Of a stretch of DNA of 46,135 bases, positions 31,278-40,486 are shown piece by piece. The notes under the pieces were generated by a model that saw only the letters and a program-made list of their open reading frames with translations, did not search any database and was not told where the DNA came from. This stretch comes from an uncultured Cellvibrio sp. (GTDB lineage: Bacteria > Pseudomonadota > Gammaproteobacteria > Pseudomonadales > Cellvibrionaceae): the NCBI GenBank assembly GCA_946481095.1, contig CAMLML010000032.1:1-46135 (forward strand). The letters run 5' to 3'. Within the stretch, counting starts at the first letter, position 1, and the number at the start of each line of letters is the position of its first letter. A program made the translations under genes and the position numbers.

Positions 31278-33412
31278 CATGCCTCCTGGGTGTAGCCAGG
31301 ACTTTTATCCAGAGACAATACCAATGGCATGGTAATCACAAAACGTGTATATCGACCTCGCCTGGTTGCAACCGTAATTCGTCCCCTGTGTGCAACAACA
31401 TGATTCATCACTGCACTCATACCAACACCTCTACCAGCATCAAGAGTCAGCGAATTTGCTGTACTTAACCCCTCATTAAACAACAAAGACAATAATTTTT
31501 TATTATCCCATGATTCAATTTCAGTCTCGTCCCAACGCCCGGACTCAATTGCTTTTGCACGGATATCATCGTATTTCAAACCACAACCATCATCCATTAC
31601 CGTTAATTCCATCTCTGTGTCTGAAATTTTTGCCAAACGCAAATCGATTCGGCCTTGTATCGGCTTTTCACTCATTTCACGATCGTAGGGAGTTTCTATT
31701 CCATGTACCACCGCATTACGTAACAACTGAATACAAATTTCCCGAAGCTGCTGTAAATAAACAGGATCCAATTGTACTTCCGTCAATCCGCTGGCGATCA
31801 ACTTCACCAGCTTTCCTTGTCGTTGTGCAACATGTTGCACAAACTCGAATAAATTTTCCCACCCATCAGTAACACGACTACCCGTAATATTTTTGCTGGA
31901 TCGCTCCTGAGCCTGTGGCATCAAGCCTCCACCAAACTGACTCAGTTTTATTGCCAACTGCTCAACTTGTTGGGTGTAATTAATTAAAGCTTCCAATTGC
32001 ACAGTGAATGGCAAAAAGTCATTACCGTCCAGAGATTCTTTTTGCTTCAGAACCACGACCAGATCTTCCATTTTGTGAGCAGCGTTTTCGAAATAATCCA
32101 ACTTCAGCGATGCAGCCTCACCTTTGAAATTGTGTAACTCTTTAAAAAGACTGATCGCTTTTTCATGAAATTGCTGCGTATTTTTTGCGGAAGCGCGCAA
32201 CAAATTATTAATACGGTTATAACAGGCATAGGCATTATCAATAAATTCTTTTAGCAATAGCGGATGCGCATGTAACAAACTGGTCAAAATTTCCAGTTGC
32301 GACTCATTACGTTCACGGCTTTCGCTCAGCTCTCTCGCTAATTTCATTTGTTCAGTGACATCAACAACTGTCACCAACACATGCGAAATGGTATTCCCCT
32401 GATAAGCTCGCGCAAAATCAAAACGCAAATGTTTGCTGACAAAAGTTCCATTTTCCTGCACAACATTGACTTCAATAGCCTGCAGTGGATTCAAATCACC
32501 AATCAAACGGCTTTTAACGCGGGGATCGAACAATAAATCAATAAAGCCTTTGGCTGTATTGGCGTCCTTCTCACTGACCAGACTTTCCAATACACGGGAA
32601 AAGGATTTGCCTGATAATGAAACCTGTCCAAGAATGCTATTTAAAACAGCCGAATGTTGTTCGCCAATTGTTAAATCACGATCAATCAAAAATAACCCTT
32701 CATTAACCGTTTCCAATATTTCCAGAGTTTCGCGACGCGCCTGATCAATGCGCGCATCACTTTCACGCAATTGTTTTAAAAAGTGAAACAGAATCAACAG
32801 GAAATTCACAATTGCCAGAAGAATACCCAATGTCTGGATAGTTCTTAGTCGGGCTGCTTTTGATGCAGCAACCTGTTCCAGATCAATCGTTAAATTATTC
32901 ATCAAATCCAGCAACACCAGATTATTGGTTCTGGCCATCAGCATTGCATGGGAAAGTTCGCCCGCAAAATCACCAGAACCGGCCTTCTGTAAAAACTGCG
33001 TGATGGCGATATTGTAGGGCTCCCAGATTGCAGCCGCATCGCGCAAACTGTCTTTGGATTTTTGACTGGTAACAGGCTTTAATACGACCATATTAGTGCC
33101 AGCACCTTTTACTTCACCGCCATTGCGAAAGGCCTGTAAAGTTTGATCAAATAATTTTTGGCTGAGTTCTAATTCATTTAATGTTTTTTCAAAAAAAAGT
33201 TTATCGTCCTGACTGGAATCCAAAATATAGAGACTTTTCGCCATGCGCTGGGACAACATACGTTGGCGACCAGCAAGGTTAACGCCGACGGCATCTTCTG
33301 CTATCTGGAACGAAACATAAAAATTGAATACAAGAACCGAGGCATCCAATAATAGAAACAAGGCGACAGAAATAATAATGCCGCGATACTTTCCAAACGC
33401 GAACTTCGACAT
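31277..33412 (-). CDS. Membrane CheA-like histidine kinase with PilJ-N sensor
   Basis: A 711-residue hybrid of chemoreceptor and kinase parts. One membrane helix near residues 10-30 (GIIISVALFLLLDASVLVFN), then a type IV-pili/nitrate-sensor-like periplasmic domain with the PilJ-N signature VNLAGRQRMLSQRMAKSLY, a second membrane helix near 195-215 (IQTLGILLAIVNFLLILFHF), a PAS-like domain (about 230-350), a coiled coil, an Hpt phosphotransfer helix with LHNFKGEAASL (about 430), and a CheA-type dimerisation plus ATPase domain (ICIQLLRNAVVHGIE, VMDDGCGLKYDD, DAGRGVGMSAVMNHV, then MPLVLSL). The C-terminal CheW-like domain of CheA is absent. It leads the kinase-receiver-CheX operon; an 18-bp palindrome lies upstream. 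Confidence 0.85.
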   Translation of the reverse strand: MSKFAFGKYRGIIISVALFLLLDASVLVFNFYVSFQIAEDAVGVNLAGRQRMLSQRMAKSLYILDSSQDDKLFFEKTLNELELSQKLFDQTLQAFRNGGEVKGAGTNMVVLKPVTSQKSKDSLRDAAAIWEPYNIAITQFLQKAGSGDFAGELSHAMLMARTNNLVLLDLMNNLTIDLEQVAASKAARLRTIQTLGILLAIVNFLLILFHFLKQLRESDARIDQARRETLEILETVNEGLFLIDRDLTIGEQHSAVLNSILGQVSLSGKSFSRVLESLVSEKDANTAKGFIDLLFDPRVKSRLIGDLNPLQAIEVNVVQENGTFVSKHLRFDFARAYQGNTISHVLVTVVDVTEQMKLARELSESRERNESQLEILTSLLHAHPLLLKEFIDNAYACYNRINNLLRASAKNTQQFHEKAISLFKELHNFKGEAASLKLDYFENAAHKMEDLVVVLKQKESLDGNDFLPFTVQLEALINYTQQVEQLAIKLSQFGGGLMPQAQERSSKNITGSRVTDGWENLFEFVQHVAQRQGKLVKLIASGLTEVQLDPVYLQQLREICIQLLRNAVVHGIETPYDREMSEKPIQGRIDLRLAKISDTEMELTVMDDGCGLKYDDIRAKAIESGRWDETEIESWDNKKLLSLLFNEGLSTANSLTLDAGRGVGMSAVMNHVVAHRGRITVATRRGRYTRFVITMPLVLSLDKSPGYTQEA

Positions 33413-33456
33413 TAGCAATTACTCAATAGATTGACACTACAATTGTTAACCGACGC

Positions 33457-33474
33457 TCACAATCATGATTGTGA
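33457..33474. promoter_or_regulatory. Perfect 18-bp palindrome before the kinase operon
   Basis: TCACAATCATGATTGTGA, fully self-complementary, 45 bp upstream of the kinase ATG on the minus strand. Size and perfection suit a dimeric transcription factor; the site reads as the outward form of the CRP half-sites, so CRP itself is not implied. Confidence 0.5.
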
Positions 33475-33589
33475 TACATCCTCATTGCACGTCCTATGCC
33501 AACAAAAGAATTAAAAATATTGCGCTTGATTGATGTGTATTATTCTATATTTGTGCGTTTTCGAATCAGTCATGGCTCCAAACCATGCA

Positions 33590-35407
33590 CTATTCTTTTT
33601 CATTTTGCAATTGCATGATCCACATTTGTGCGTAACGGCCGTTTAATGCCAACAACTCTGCATGAGTTCCCTGTTCAATAACCCTGCCTTGATCCAACAA
33701 AATAATTTTATCCGCATCAACAATTGTCGATAGCCTGTGTGCAATCACTATGCTGGTATGGTTTTTCGCCAATTGCGAAATTGCATCCAATATTGCAGCT
33801 TCCGAATGTGAATCCAGAGCGCTGGTCGCCTCATCGAAAATAATTATTTTTGATCCTTTCAACAATACCCGTGCAATTGCAATACGCTGCTTTTCACCAC
33901 CGGACACTTTTAATCCACGTTCACCTACCAGAGTTTTATCACCTTCCGGCAAGCTCGCAATAAATTGTTTTAAATTGGCAGCCACAATTGCCTGATCAAT
34001 TTCTTCTGCGGAAGCGTCAGGTTTTGCATAAGCGATATTGTCGCGAATGCTGGCGTTAAATAACACAGTATCTTGCGGCACTATGCCAATCGCCTGACGC
34101 AAACTGCTTAATGTTATTTGACTGATATCCTGTCCATCAATTTCAATGACGCCTGAATCCCTGTCAAAAAAACGAAATAATAAACGCGACAAGGTACTTT
34201 TGCCTGCACCCGATGCCCCCACTACTGCCAATTTGGTTCCTGCCTGTACCTTTACCGAAAAATTTTGCAAAATCGGCCTGTCTGCAGTGTAAGCAAAGTT
34301 AACTGATTTAAATTCAATTTCACCCGCCTGCAGTTGTAGTGGCACAGCATTTTCTGTGTCACGGATTTTGGATTCCCGTTTGAGCAGCGCCAACATGTTT
34401 TCCAGATCAGTGACCGCTCGACGAATTTCGCGATAAATAAATCCCAAAAAATTCAGTGGTACAAATAATTGAATCATATAGGCGTTAATCATCGCCAAAT
34501 CACCCAGTGTCATTTCCTTATTCATGACACTATCCGCAGCCATCCACAGCATGATGGTTACAGCTAATGCAATCACCAATGCCTGACCCGAGTTTAAAAC
34601 CAGCAACGACATTCGATTTTTTAATTTTGCGGTCTCCCACTGAGCAAGAGCGTCATCAAAACGTTTGGATTCGTAATGTTCGTTATTAAAATATTTTACC
34701 GTTTCATAATTCAACAGCGAATCAACCGCACGGGTATTGGTCGATGAATCCGCCTGGTTTGCTTCGCGAACATATTGGTTTCGCCACTCGGTGGTGATCA
34801 CAGTAAAAATAACATAAATGACAACAGCAATGACCGTCACCAATCCATACCAGAATGAAAACAGACTGGACAAAATAATTGCTACCATCGCAATTTCAAA
34901 CAAGGTGGGCACTATATTGAACATTAAAAAACGCATCAGAAAGCTGATGCCATTAGTACCTCTTTCTATATCGCGACTAATGCCGCCTGTTGCGCGCTCC
35001 AGATGAAATGATAAATCCAATCCATGTAAATGATTAAATACCCGCAACCCTATTTTGCGCATGGCTCTTTCAGTTACACGACTGAAAAGTGCATCGCGCA
35101 GTTCGCCAAAAAATACACTGCCGAAACGTAACACACCATAAAACACAATAAAAAAAACCGGCAATACCAAAACAGGCGATACGCTGGCATCGACACCATC
35201 AATAATATGTTTCAACGCCCAGGGCATTAACAAACTGGCAATTTTGGCAGCAATCAAAGCAGCCAACGCCAAAATAACCCTGCCTTTGAATTCACAAAGA
35301 TAAGGCCAGAGATAAGAAGCAATTTCTTTAACTGACATCGATGAAACAGATGATCGGGATTGATTATTGGGATGAACTGATAAACCGGACGTGTGCATAC
35401 CGCGCAT
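33590..35407 (-). CDS. Atm1-type ABC exporter (fused permease/ATPase)
   Basis: Half-transporter of the ABCB/Atm1/HMT group: an N-terminal six-helix exporter domain (about 35-330) with SLLMPWALKHIIDGVD and ATGGISRDIERGTNGISFLMRF, and a C-terminal nucleotide-binding domain with Walker A GASGAGKST, signature VSGGEKQRIAIARVLL, Walker B IIIFDEATSALDS and the H-loop IVIAHRLST. Family members export glutathione-linked sulfur/iron species or heavy-metal conjugates; the substrate here is inferred only. Start at ATG 35407, with CAGGA about eight bases upstream; the frame extends to TTG 35464 without support. 605 residues, the usual size. Confidence 0.9.
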   Translation of the reverse strand: MRGMHTSGLSVHPNNQSRSSVSSMSVKEIASYLWPYLCEFKGRVILALAALIAAKIASLLMPWALKHIIDGVDASVSPVLVLPVFFIVFYGVLRFGSVFFGELRDALFSRVTERAMRKIGLRVFNHLHGLDLSFHLERATGGISRDIERGTNGISFLMRFLMFNIVPTLFEIAMVAIILSSLFSFWYGLVTVIAVVIYVIFTVITTEWRNQYVREANQADSSTNTRAVDSLLNYETVKYFNNEHYESKRFDDALAQWETAKLKNRMSLLVLNSGQALVIALAVTIMLWMAADSVMNKEMTLGDLAMINAYMIQLFVPLNFLGFIYREIRRAVTDLENMLALLKRESKIRDTENAVPLQLQAGEIEFKSVNFAYTADRPILQNFSVKVQAGTKLAVVGASGAGKSTLSRLLFRFFDRDSGVIEIDGQDISQITLSSLRQAIGIVPQDTVLFNASIRDNIAYAKPDASAEEIDQAIVAANLKQFIASLPEGDKTLVGERGLKVSGGEKQRIAIARVLLKGSKIIIFDEATSALDSHSEAAILDAISQLAKNHTSIVIAHRLSTIVDADKIILLDQGRVIEQGTHAELLALNGRYAQMWIMQLQNEKE

Positions 35408-35513
35408 AGCAATATCCTGCAATTCTACTGGACGCAAAATGGATTCAATGTTGCATCTTAACAATATGCAGAACTACAGGCATACGAAAAAGAAAATCCT
35501 TTTTGTTTATATT

Positions 35514-36398
35514 TTAAAGTTGTGCAATATATTTTGATAGGACTTCAAATTTTGAAGGATCATTGTCAACGAAACGAATAATAATTTTTATGGATTGTGT
35601 GTCAAAACGATTTTCCACTGCTGCCAGGGAATGTACATAGCCATTGACACGCGCCAGGCTTCCACCTGCTTCTGCATCTATATCAACAACGGCCTGATCG
35701 AATAAACCTGGCAACCTGTCACTGCGCTCCAAGGTGCAGCTCATCATCTGCAAAGACATTTCCCGGATGATGCAAGCACAGGTTAAATCATTGGCAAAAC
35801 GTAATTGTGCTCGCCCCTTGGCTGCTGTTTTCACTGTAGTAATTGCTGATTCTTTGGTCGCCAACAAAGGATTTTGTTGTAGGATTGCCGATGAGCCCGT
35901 GTTAGTCACTACAGACTTGGTAATGCTTGATTCTGCGCGTCCGCGTGTCAAAACATCCAAGGAGGAAAAAACAACGTTTTGCCCTGCTGCCATTTTTTGC
36001 TGACCAACTACCGGCATTCGCCCTATGGCCTTTAATTGTTTGGTCACTTTGCGCAGAAGTTCTTCAGGCGTAAAAGGTTTGGTGATGTAATCCGATACAC
36101 CTGATTGCACAGCTTTAACCACGTGATCCCTGTCGCCACGACTGGTGATCATAATAAAAGGCAGCTTTGAAAAATTCGCCATTGAACGCACTTCAAGTAA
36201 CAGTTGCTCGCCCGTCATGTTAGGCATTTCCCAATCGGATAACACTATTTCGGGTGACCATTGTTTTATAAGTGCCAGCGCTCTGACTCCATCGGCGGCA
36301 TCTTTTAATTCCACATCGGGAATTTGATCTCGCAATTGTTTTTTAACCATATCACGAATAAATGGAGCATCATCAACCACCAAAATGCGAACAGTCAT
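35514..36398 (-). CDS. Response regulator with PilZ-like C-terminal region
   Basis: 294 residues. Receiver domain at 1-125 with D9/D10, phospho-acceptor D55 (VLSDWEMPNMTGEQ), Thr (IMITSRGDRD) and Lys (TKPFTPEEL). A Ser/Thr/Ala-rich linker (about 130-195) is followed by a C-terminal domain, RAQLRFANDLTCACIIREMSLQMMSCTLERSD... ending IIIRFVDNDPSKFEVLSKYIAQL, whose strand pattern and tail recall PilZ domains (c-di-GMP-binding or PilZ-like), but no clear RxxxR motif is visible. Clear AGGAG seven bases before the ATG. It stands between the ABC exporter and the TfoX-N gene and may belong with the nearby chemosensory genes. Confidence 0.75.
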   Translation of the reverse strand: MTVRILVVDDAPFIRDMVKKQLRDQIPDVELKDAADGVRALALIKQWSPEIVLSDWEMPNMTGEQLLLEVRSMANFSKLPFIMITSRGDRDHVVKAVQSGVSDYITKPFTPEELLRKVTKQLKAIGRMPVVGQQKMAAGQNVVFSSLDVLTRGRAESSITKSVVTNTGSSAILQQNPLLATKESAITTVKTAAKGRAQLRFANDLTCACIIREMSLQMMSCTLERSDRLPGLFDQAVVDIDAEAGGSLARVNGYVHSLAAVENRFDTQSIKIIIRFVDNDPSKFEVLSKYIAQL

Positions 36399-36486
36399 AC
36401 CGGACTCCTTAACAATCGTCCTTTGAGACTAGTTCATGATTGGCACTTTTTCCTGATAATGCAGGGACTTTTAAGTGAGAAGTGGT

Positions 36487-36867
36487 TCACGCTTGGCGCG
36501 AATGTCCTATAACAATATCCAGGGAAGACTCATCATCCGTGAATTCACCCTGGTGCGCAGCTTCAACCGCAATACGCATCCAATATTTCAACTCTTCAGG
36601 CTGGGATAACACTTCAAGCGGCAATTGAAAAAAGAAAGACTCAACACCATCTGCTCCCCGCGGCTGAAAAGCTGGCATTTGCCGGGCTTCAAACAAGCAA
36701 CGGGATTCTTCACTGGCGCGAAAATAAATATGTTCATGCAAAATAATCGCAAACTGGACACCCAAATGATAAATGCCAACACCATTAAAAATACGGCGAT
36801 AACTGATCGGCACAACCGCTGTCATGGACTCAAGGGCATGTTTTACAAATGACGCATTTAACGGCAT
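36487..36867 (-). CDS. TfoX N-terminal-domain protein
   Basis: A 126-residue protein matching the TfoX/Sxy N-terminal domain: YRRIFNGVGIYHLGVQFAIILHEHIYFRASEESRCLFEARQMPAF, the family's RRMFGGxGxxxxGxxFA pattern. The C-terminal helix-hairpin domain of full TfoX is not present, as in many stand-alone members. TfoX/Sxy is a competence coactivator with CRP; stand-alone N-domain proteins are of uncertain role. Moderate similarity, judged by eye. Confidence 0.75.
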   Translation of the reverse strand: MPLNASFVKHALESMTAVVPISYRRIFNGVGIYHLGVQFAIILHEHIYFRASEESRCLFEARQMPAFQPRGADGVESFFFQLPLEVLSQPEELKYWMRIAVEAAHQGEFTDDESSLDIVIGHSRQA

Positions 36868-37128
36868 ATTTTCACGATCTTATGGTTATTGGAGTTCAAA
36901 TAAATGGATTCTCTACCCTAAATGGGCTCGCAAGTTAAAGCAACTGGAAAACACGATTTGTTGTGATTTTTTATCTGCTTTTACCTGATTACACACAATA
37001 TATAGACGATAAAAATCTAATTTGCAGTTTTTTATAAAAAAAATTCTCACGCCAATCTGAACGATCTATTAGTCAACAGCCGATTCTCCTGTGGCATCAT
37101 AGGCGCACAGTAACCGGAGGACGCGAAT

Positions 37129-38397
37129 ATGCGCATTCAGTCAAAACTTTTTCTTTTAACCTTGTTATGTTCCCTGTTAGCCGCCTGTGTGACTAACCCC
37201 GTCACCGGCAAAAAACAATTCACTACTATGTCACCGGAAGATGAAATTGCGCTGGGCACACAAAATTACGTACCCAGCCAACAAGCACAGGGCGGGCAAT
37301 ATCAGGTTGACCCCAATCTCACCCTTTATGTGCAATCCGTTGGTAAAAAATTAGTGGCTGTCAGTGACCGCAAAGATTTACCTTATGAATTTGTTGTATT
37401 GAATAACGATGTTCCGAATGCATGGGCAATGCCCGGCGGCAAATTAGCCATCAATCGCGGACTACTGGTTTATCTTGAGGACGAAGCACAATTGGCAGCT
37501 GTTCTGGGTCATGAAATAGTTCATGCCGCTGCACGTCATGGCGCACAACAACAAACGCAAGGCACTTTATTAGGTTTGGGCACTTTGGTTGTGGGTGTAG
37601 TCGCTGCGCAGAAAAAACCGGAATATGGTGTTGCTGCTGTTGGTGCCATGGGAGTTGGCGCACAAGCGTGGCAATCCAAATACAGCCGTGATCATGAAAC
37701 AGAATCGGATACTGTTGGTATTAAATACATGCACAAAGCCGGATACGATCCACAAGCAGCTGTTGAATTACAGGAAATATTTTTAAAATTACAGGACGGT
37801 AAAGAGCCAGGATTTATCGATGGCCTGTTTGCAAGTCACCCCCCCTCAAAAGCACGTATCGAAGCCAACAAAAAAGAAGCCGCAAAATATTCCGGCGGCA
37901 CACGCAACAAAAGCCAATATCAAAAAGCAATCGCACAATTGTTAAAAGATAAACCGGCCTACGAGAAATTTGAAAAAGCCCAGGCCGCTATGGGCAAGAA
38001 AAATTACATAGATGCATTGGCATTGGTTGACCAGGCGATCCAACAACAACCGCGTGAAAATTTATTTTGGGATTTAAAAGGCGAAGCTCTGTTGCGCCAG
38101 GAAAAACCGGCTGATGCGATTGATGCATTGACCAAATCCATTGAGTACAACCCAAAATACTTTAAACCTTACGTGATGAGAGGAGTTGCGTATCAAGCAA
38201 GCAAAAAACCCGATCTCGCTGAAAAAGATTTACTGACCAGCCAACGTTATTTACCAACGCAGGTTGCTGCTTATTATTTGGGTGAAGTCTACATGGCAAA
38301 AGGGAACACCGCCAAAGCCAAAGAATATTATCAACAAGTTGCACAAGCGGGCGGTGACCTGGGTGCGGCAGCAACCAAGAAGTTGGAGGGGATGTAA
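37129..38397 (+). CDS. M48 metalloprotease lipoprotein with TPR repeats
   Basis: A periplasmic zinc protease anchored as a lipoprotein: signal peptide with lipobox LLAAC (Cys20), an M48 domain (about 30-255) beginning NPVTGKKQFTTMSPEDEIALG, the zinc motif HEIVH (VLGHEIVHAAARH), the third ligand in ETESDTVGIKYM, and SHPPSKARIEAN, then TPR-like helices from about 275 to the end (YIDALALVDQAIQQQPRENLFWDLKGEAL, PADAIDALTKSIEYNPKYF). The architecture matches BepA/LoiP-type proteases in outer-membrane protein quality control. GGAGG lies nine bases before the ATG. Confidence 0.93.
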   Translation: MRIQSKLFLLTLLCSLLAACVTNPVTGKKQFTTMSPEDEIALGTQNYVPSQQAQGGQYQVDPNLTLYVQSVGKKLVAVSDRKDLPYEFVVLNNDVPNAWAMPGGKLAINRGLLVYLEDEAQLAAVLGHEIVHAAARHGAQQQTQGTLLGLGTLVVGVVAAQKKPEYGVAAVGAMGVGAQAWQSKYSRDHETESDTVGIKYMHKAGYDPQAAVELQEIFLKLQDGKEPGFIDGLFASHPPSKARIEANKKEAAKYSGGTRNKSQYQKAIAQLLKDKPAYEKFEKAQAAMGKKNYIDALALVDQAIQQQPRENLFWDLKGEALLRQEKPADAIDALTKSIEYNPKYFKPYVMRGVAYQASKKPDLAEKDLLTSQRYLPTQVAAYYLGEVYMAKGNTAKAKEYYQQVAQAGGDLGAAATKKLEGM

Positions 38398-38415
38398 AAC
38401 TTCCCGCACCTATTC

Positions 38416-38523
38416 ACCCCACCCTAACCCTCCCCTTGGCAAGGGGAGGGAACAGATTGCACGCTGCATTAAGCAGGGAGTAAAGTCCCTCCCCCTTGCC
38501 AAGGGGGAGGTTAGGAGGGGGTG
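38416..38523. repeat. Paired palindromic repeat between M48 gene and dctQ
   Basis: Arms at 38416-38450 (CCCCACCCTAACCCTCCCCTT, GGCAAGGGGAGGG) and 38486-38523 in inverted orientation, each with an internal near-perfect palindrome (CCCTCCCCTTG/CAAGGGGAGGG). Same layout as the nir repeats with a variant core, so a related family. The dctQ frame could start at the GTG inside the right arm, but that is unlikely. Confidence 0.85.
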
Positions 38524-38556
38524 AAAACCACCTTAAAATTAAAAAACGAAAACCAC

Positions 38557-39102
38557 ATGAAAAAAATAATTAATTTTCTCGACACCGTCACTCATATCAC
38601 CGGCACCAGCATCGCCTGGTTAACATTAGCCATGATAGCGGCCGTTTGTTTGGTCGTGTTCACGCGGCTTTTTGGCATAGAACTGATCAAACTTAATGAA
38701 TCGGTTACTTACATGCACGCAGCCGTTTTTATGATGGCAATTGCCTGGACATTACAACGCGATGGGCACGTTCGTGTGGATATTTTTTATCGCCAATATT
38801 CAGCGAGCACACGCGCCTGGATTGATATTCTCGGTACATTATTATTCACTCTGCCATTTATGTTATTTGTGGGCATAGGCAGTTGGGATTTCGTGCTTGA
38901 GAGTTGGCGAATCAACGAGGGCTCAAATGATTCCGGCGGCCTTGCATTGGTATTTTTATTAAAAAGTTTAATTCCCTTGATGGCTGTGAGTGTAGTGCTG
39001 CAATCATTGGTGATGATTGCGCGTAATTTACTTTTTCTTATGAACATCCCCGATCACGACTCACCATCAGAATCACAACAAGAACCCCAAAATGCTAATT
39101 GA
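38557..39102 (+). CDS. dctQ: TRAP transporter small permease DctQ
   Basis: Four-helix inner-membrane subunit of a tripartite ATP-independent periplasmic transporter. 181 residues: DTVTHITGTSIAWLTLAMIAAVCLVVFTRLFG, the conserved SVTYMHAAVFMMAIAWTLQRDGHVRVDIFYRQYS (family motif A-x4-R-x-HVRVDIF), two further helices. Start at ATG 38557 (MKKIINFLDTV); the upstream GTG is in a repeat. Overlaps dctM by 11 bases. The substrate-binding DctP gene is not present in the window. Confidence 0.92.
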   Translation: MKKIINFLDTVTHITGTSIAWLTLAMIAAVCLVVFTRLFGIELIKLNESVTYMHAAVFMMAIAWTLQRDGHVRVDIFYRQYSASTRAWIDILGTLLFTLPFMLFVGIGSWDFVLESWRINEGSNDSGGLALVFLLKSLIPLMAVSVVLQSLVMIARNLLFLMNIPDHDSPSESQQEPQNAN

Positions 39103-40477
39103 ATTAATACCTCTTTTTTTATTTGCTGCGATTTGTTTATTGTTAATGCTGGGATACCCGGTTGCATTTACTCTGGCAGGCGTCGCCTTGATTTTTGCCG
39201 GTTTTGGCATTGTCGGTGGAATTTTTGATGCCGATTTATTAAAAAGTTTTCCAACGCGCCTGTACGGTATTATCAACAACAATACTTTAATCGCCGTCCC
39301 CTTATTTATTTTCATGGGCAATGTGTTGGAAAAAACCAAGCTGGCGGAAGATTTATTAAGCAACATGGCAAAAGCGTGTGGACGCTTTCCGGGTGGCTTG
39401 GGGTTGTCGGTTGTTTTTGTCGGAACATTATTGGCAGCCAGTACCGGAATTGTGGGCGCCACTGTGGTGACCATGGGATTGATGTCTTTGCCACTGCTGT
39501 TGAAACGTGGTTATTCCCCCAGCATAGCAACGGGTACCATTTGTGCGACGGGCACCCTCGGTCAAATTATTCCCCCTTCAATTGTACTGGTGTTATTAGG
39601 CGATGTACTTTCCAGTGCATATCAACAAGCGCAATTAAATTCAGGAGTGTTTAATCCCAAAACGATTTCTGTCGGTGATTTATTTATTGCAGCGATTATC
39701 CCGGGATTAATTCTGGTTGCGCTCTATATGTTTTATTTAATTTTCACCGCTTTTTTTAGGCCAGGCATTATTGTTCCTGTCACGGATTTTAATAACGAAG
39801 AAAAACTACCGATAAAAGAAATTGTCTTCAGCCTTGCGCCTGTTTTAATTTTAATCCTGTTGGTATTGGGTTCTATTTTAATCGGCGCAGCCACCCCGAC
39901 TCAAGCCGCTGGCGTAGGTGCGTTGGGCGCCTGTTTACTAGCGCTCGGCAAAAAACAATTATCGATAAAAGCATTGCGTGAAATCGCGCGTTCAACCACT
40001 GAAATCACCGCCATGATTTTTATGATTTTAATTGGTGCTTCATTATTTTCATTGGTTTTTCGCGGATTCGGCGGCGAAGAATTAGTGCATCAATTTTTTA
40101 CCCAATTACCGGGTGGTGTTTTTGGCGCAGTGTTTTTAGTAATGCTGATAATTTTTTTATTGGGATTTATTCTGGATTTTATCGAAATTATATTTGTGGT
40201 GATTCCAATTGTGGGGCCAGTATTGCTGATGATGGGTGTTGATCCTATCTGGCTGGGCATTATGATTGCGATTAATTTGCAAACTTCTTTCTTAACACCA
40301 CCCTTCGGATTTTCTCTATTTTATTTACGCGGTGTTGCTCCGGATTCTATTAAAACAAGCGAAATCTATCGCGGTGTGATTCCATTTATTATGTTGCAAC
40401 TTTTACTTTTGTGTATTTTGGCTTACTGGCCACAAGTCGTTACCTGGCTGCCAGACTTACTTCATCCTTCCAAATGA
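39092..40477 (+). CDS. dctM: TRAP transporter large permease DctM
   Basis: Twelve-helix inner-membrane transport subunit of the DctM family (461 residues; Na+-coupled uptake of organic acids such as C4-dicarboxylates or related anions). Motifs: MLGYPVAFTLAGVALIFAGFG, VPLFIFMGNVLEKTKLAEDLL, GIVGATVVTMGLMSLPLLLKRGYS, GTICATGTLGQIIPPSIVLVL, GAATPTQAAGVGALGA and QTSFLTPPFGFSLFYLRG (the PPFG helix turn). The overlap with dctQ is normal for the pair. No DctP nearby, so the operon's binding protein must be encoded elsewhere. Confidence 0.95.
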   Translation: MLIELIPLFLFAAICLLLMLGYPVAFTLAGVALIFAGFGIVGGIFDADLLKSFPTRLYGIINNNTLIAVPLFIFMGNVLEKTKLAEDLLSNMAKACGRFPGGLGLSVVFVGTLLAASTGIVGATVVTMGLMSLPLLLKRGYSPSIATGTICATGTLGQIIPPSIVLVLLGDVLSSAYQQAQLNSGVFNPKTISVGDLFIAAIIPGLILVALYMFYLIFTAFFRPGIIVPVTDFNNEEKLPIKEIVFSLAPVLILILLVLGSILIGAATPTQAAGVGALGACLLALGKKQLSIKALREIARSTTEITAMIFMILIGASLFSLVFRGFGGEELVHQFFTQLPGGVFGAVFLVMLIIFLLGFILDFIEIIFVVIPIVGPVLLMMGVDPIWLGIMIAINLQTSFLTPPFGFSLFYLRGVAPDSIKTSEIYRGVIPFIMLQLLLLCILAYWPQVVTWLPDLLHPSK

Positions 40478-40486
40478 GAAATCATC

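Noticed and set aside
33457..33474. Palindrome as a CRP site
   Set aside because: CRP sites are TGTGA-N6-TCACA; this one has the halves turned outward (TCACA..TGTGA).
37096..37112. TGGCATCATAGGCGC resembling a sigma-54 site before the M48 protease gene
   Set aside because: GG and GC can be spaced by ten, but the TTGC element is missing and it lies too close to the start codon.
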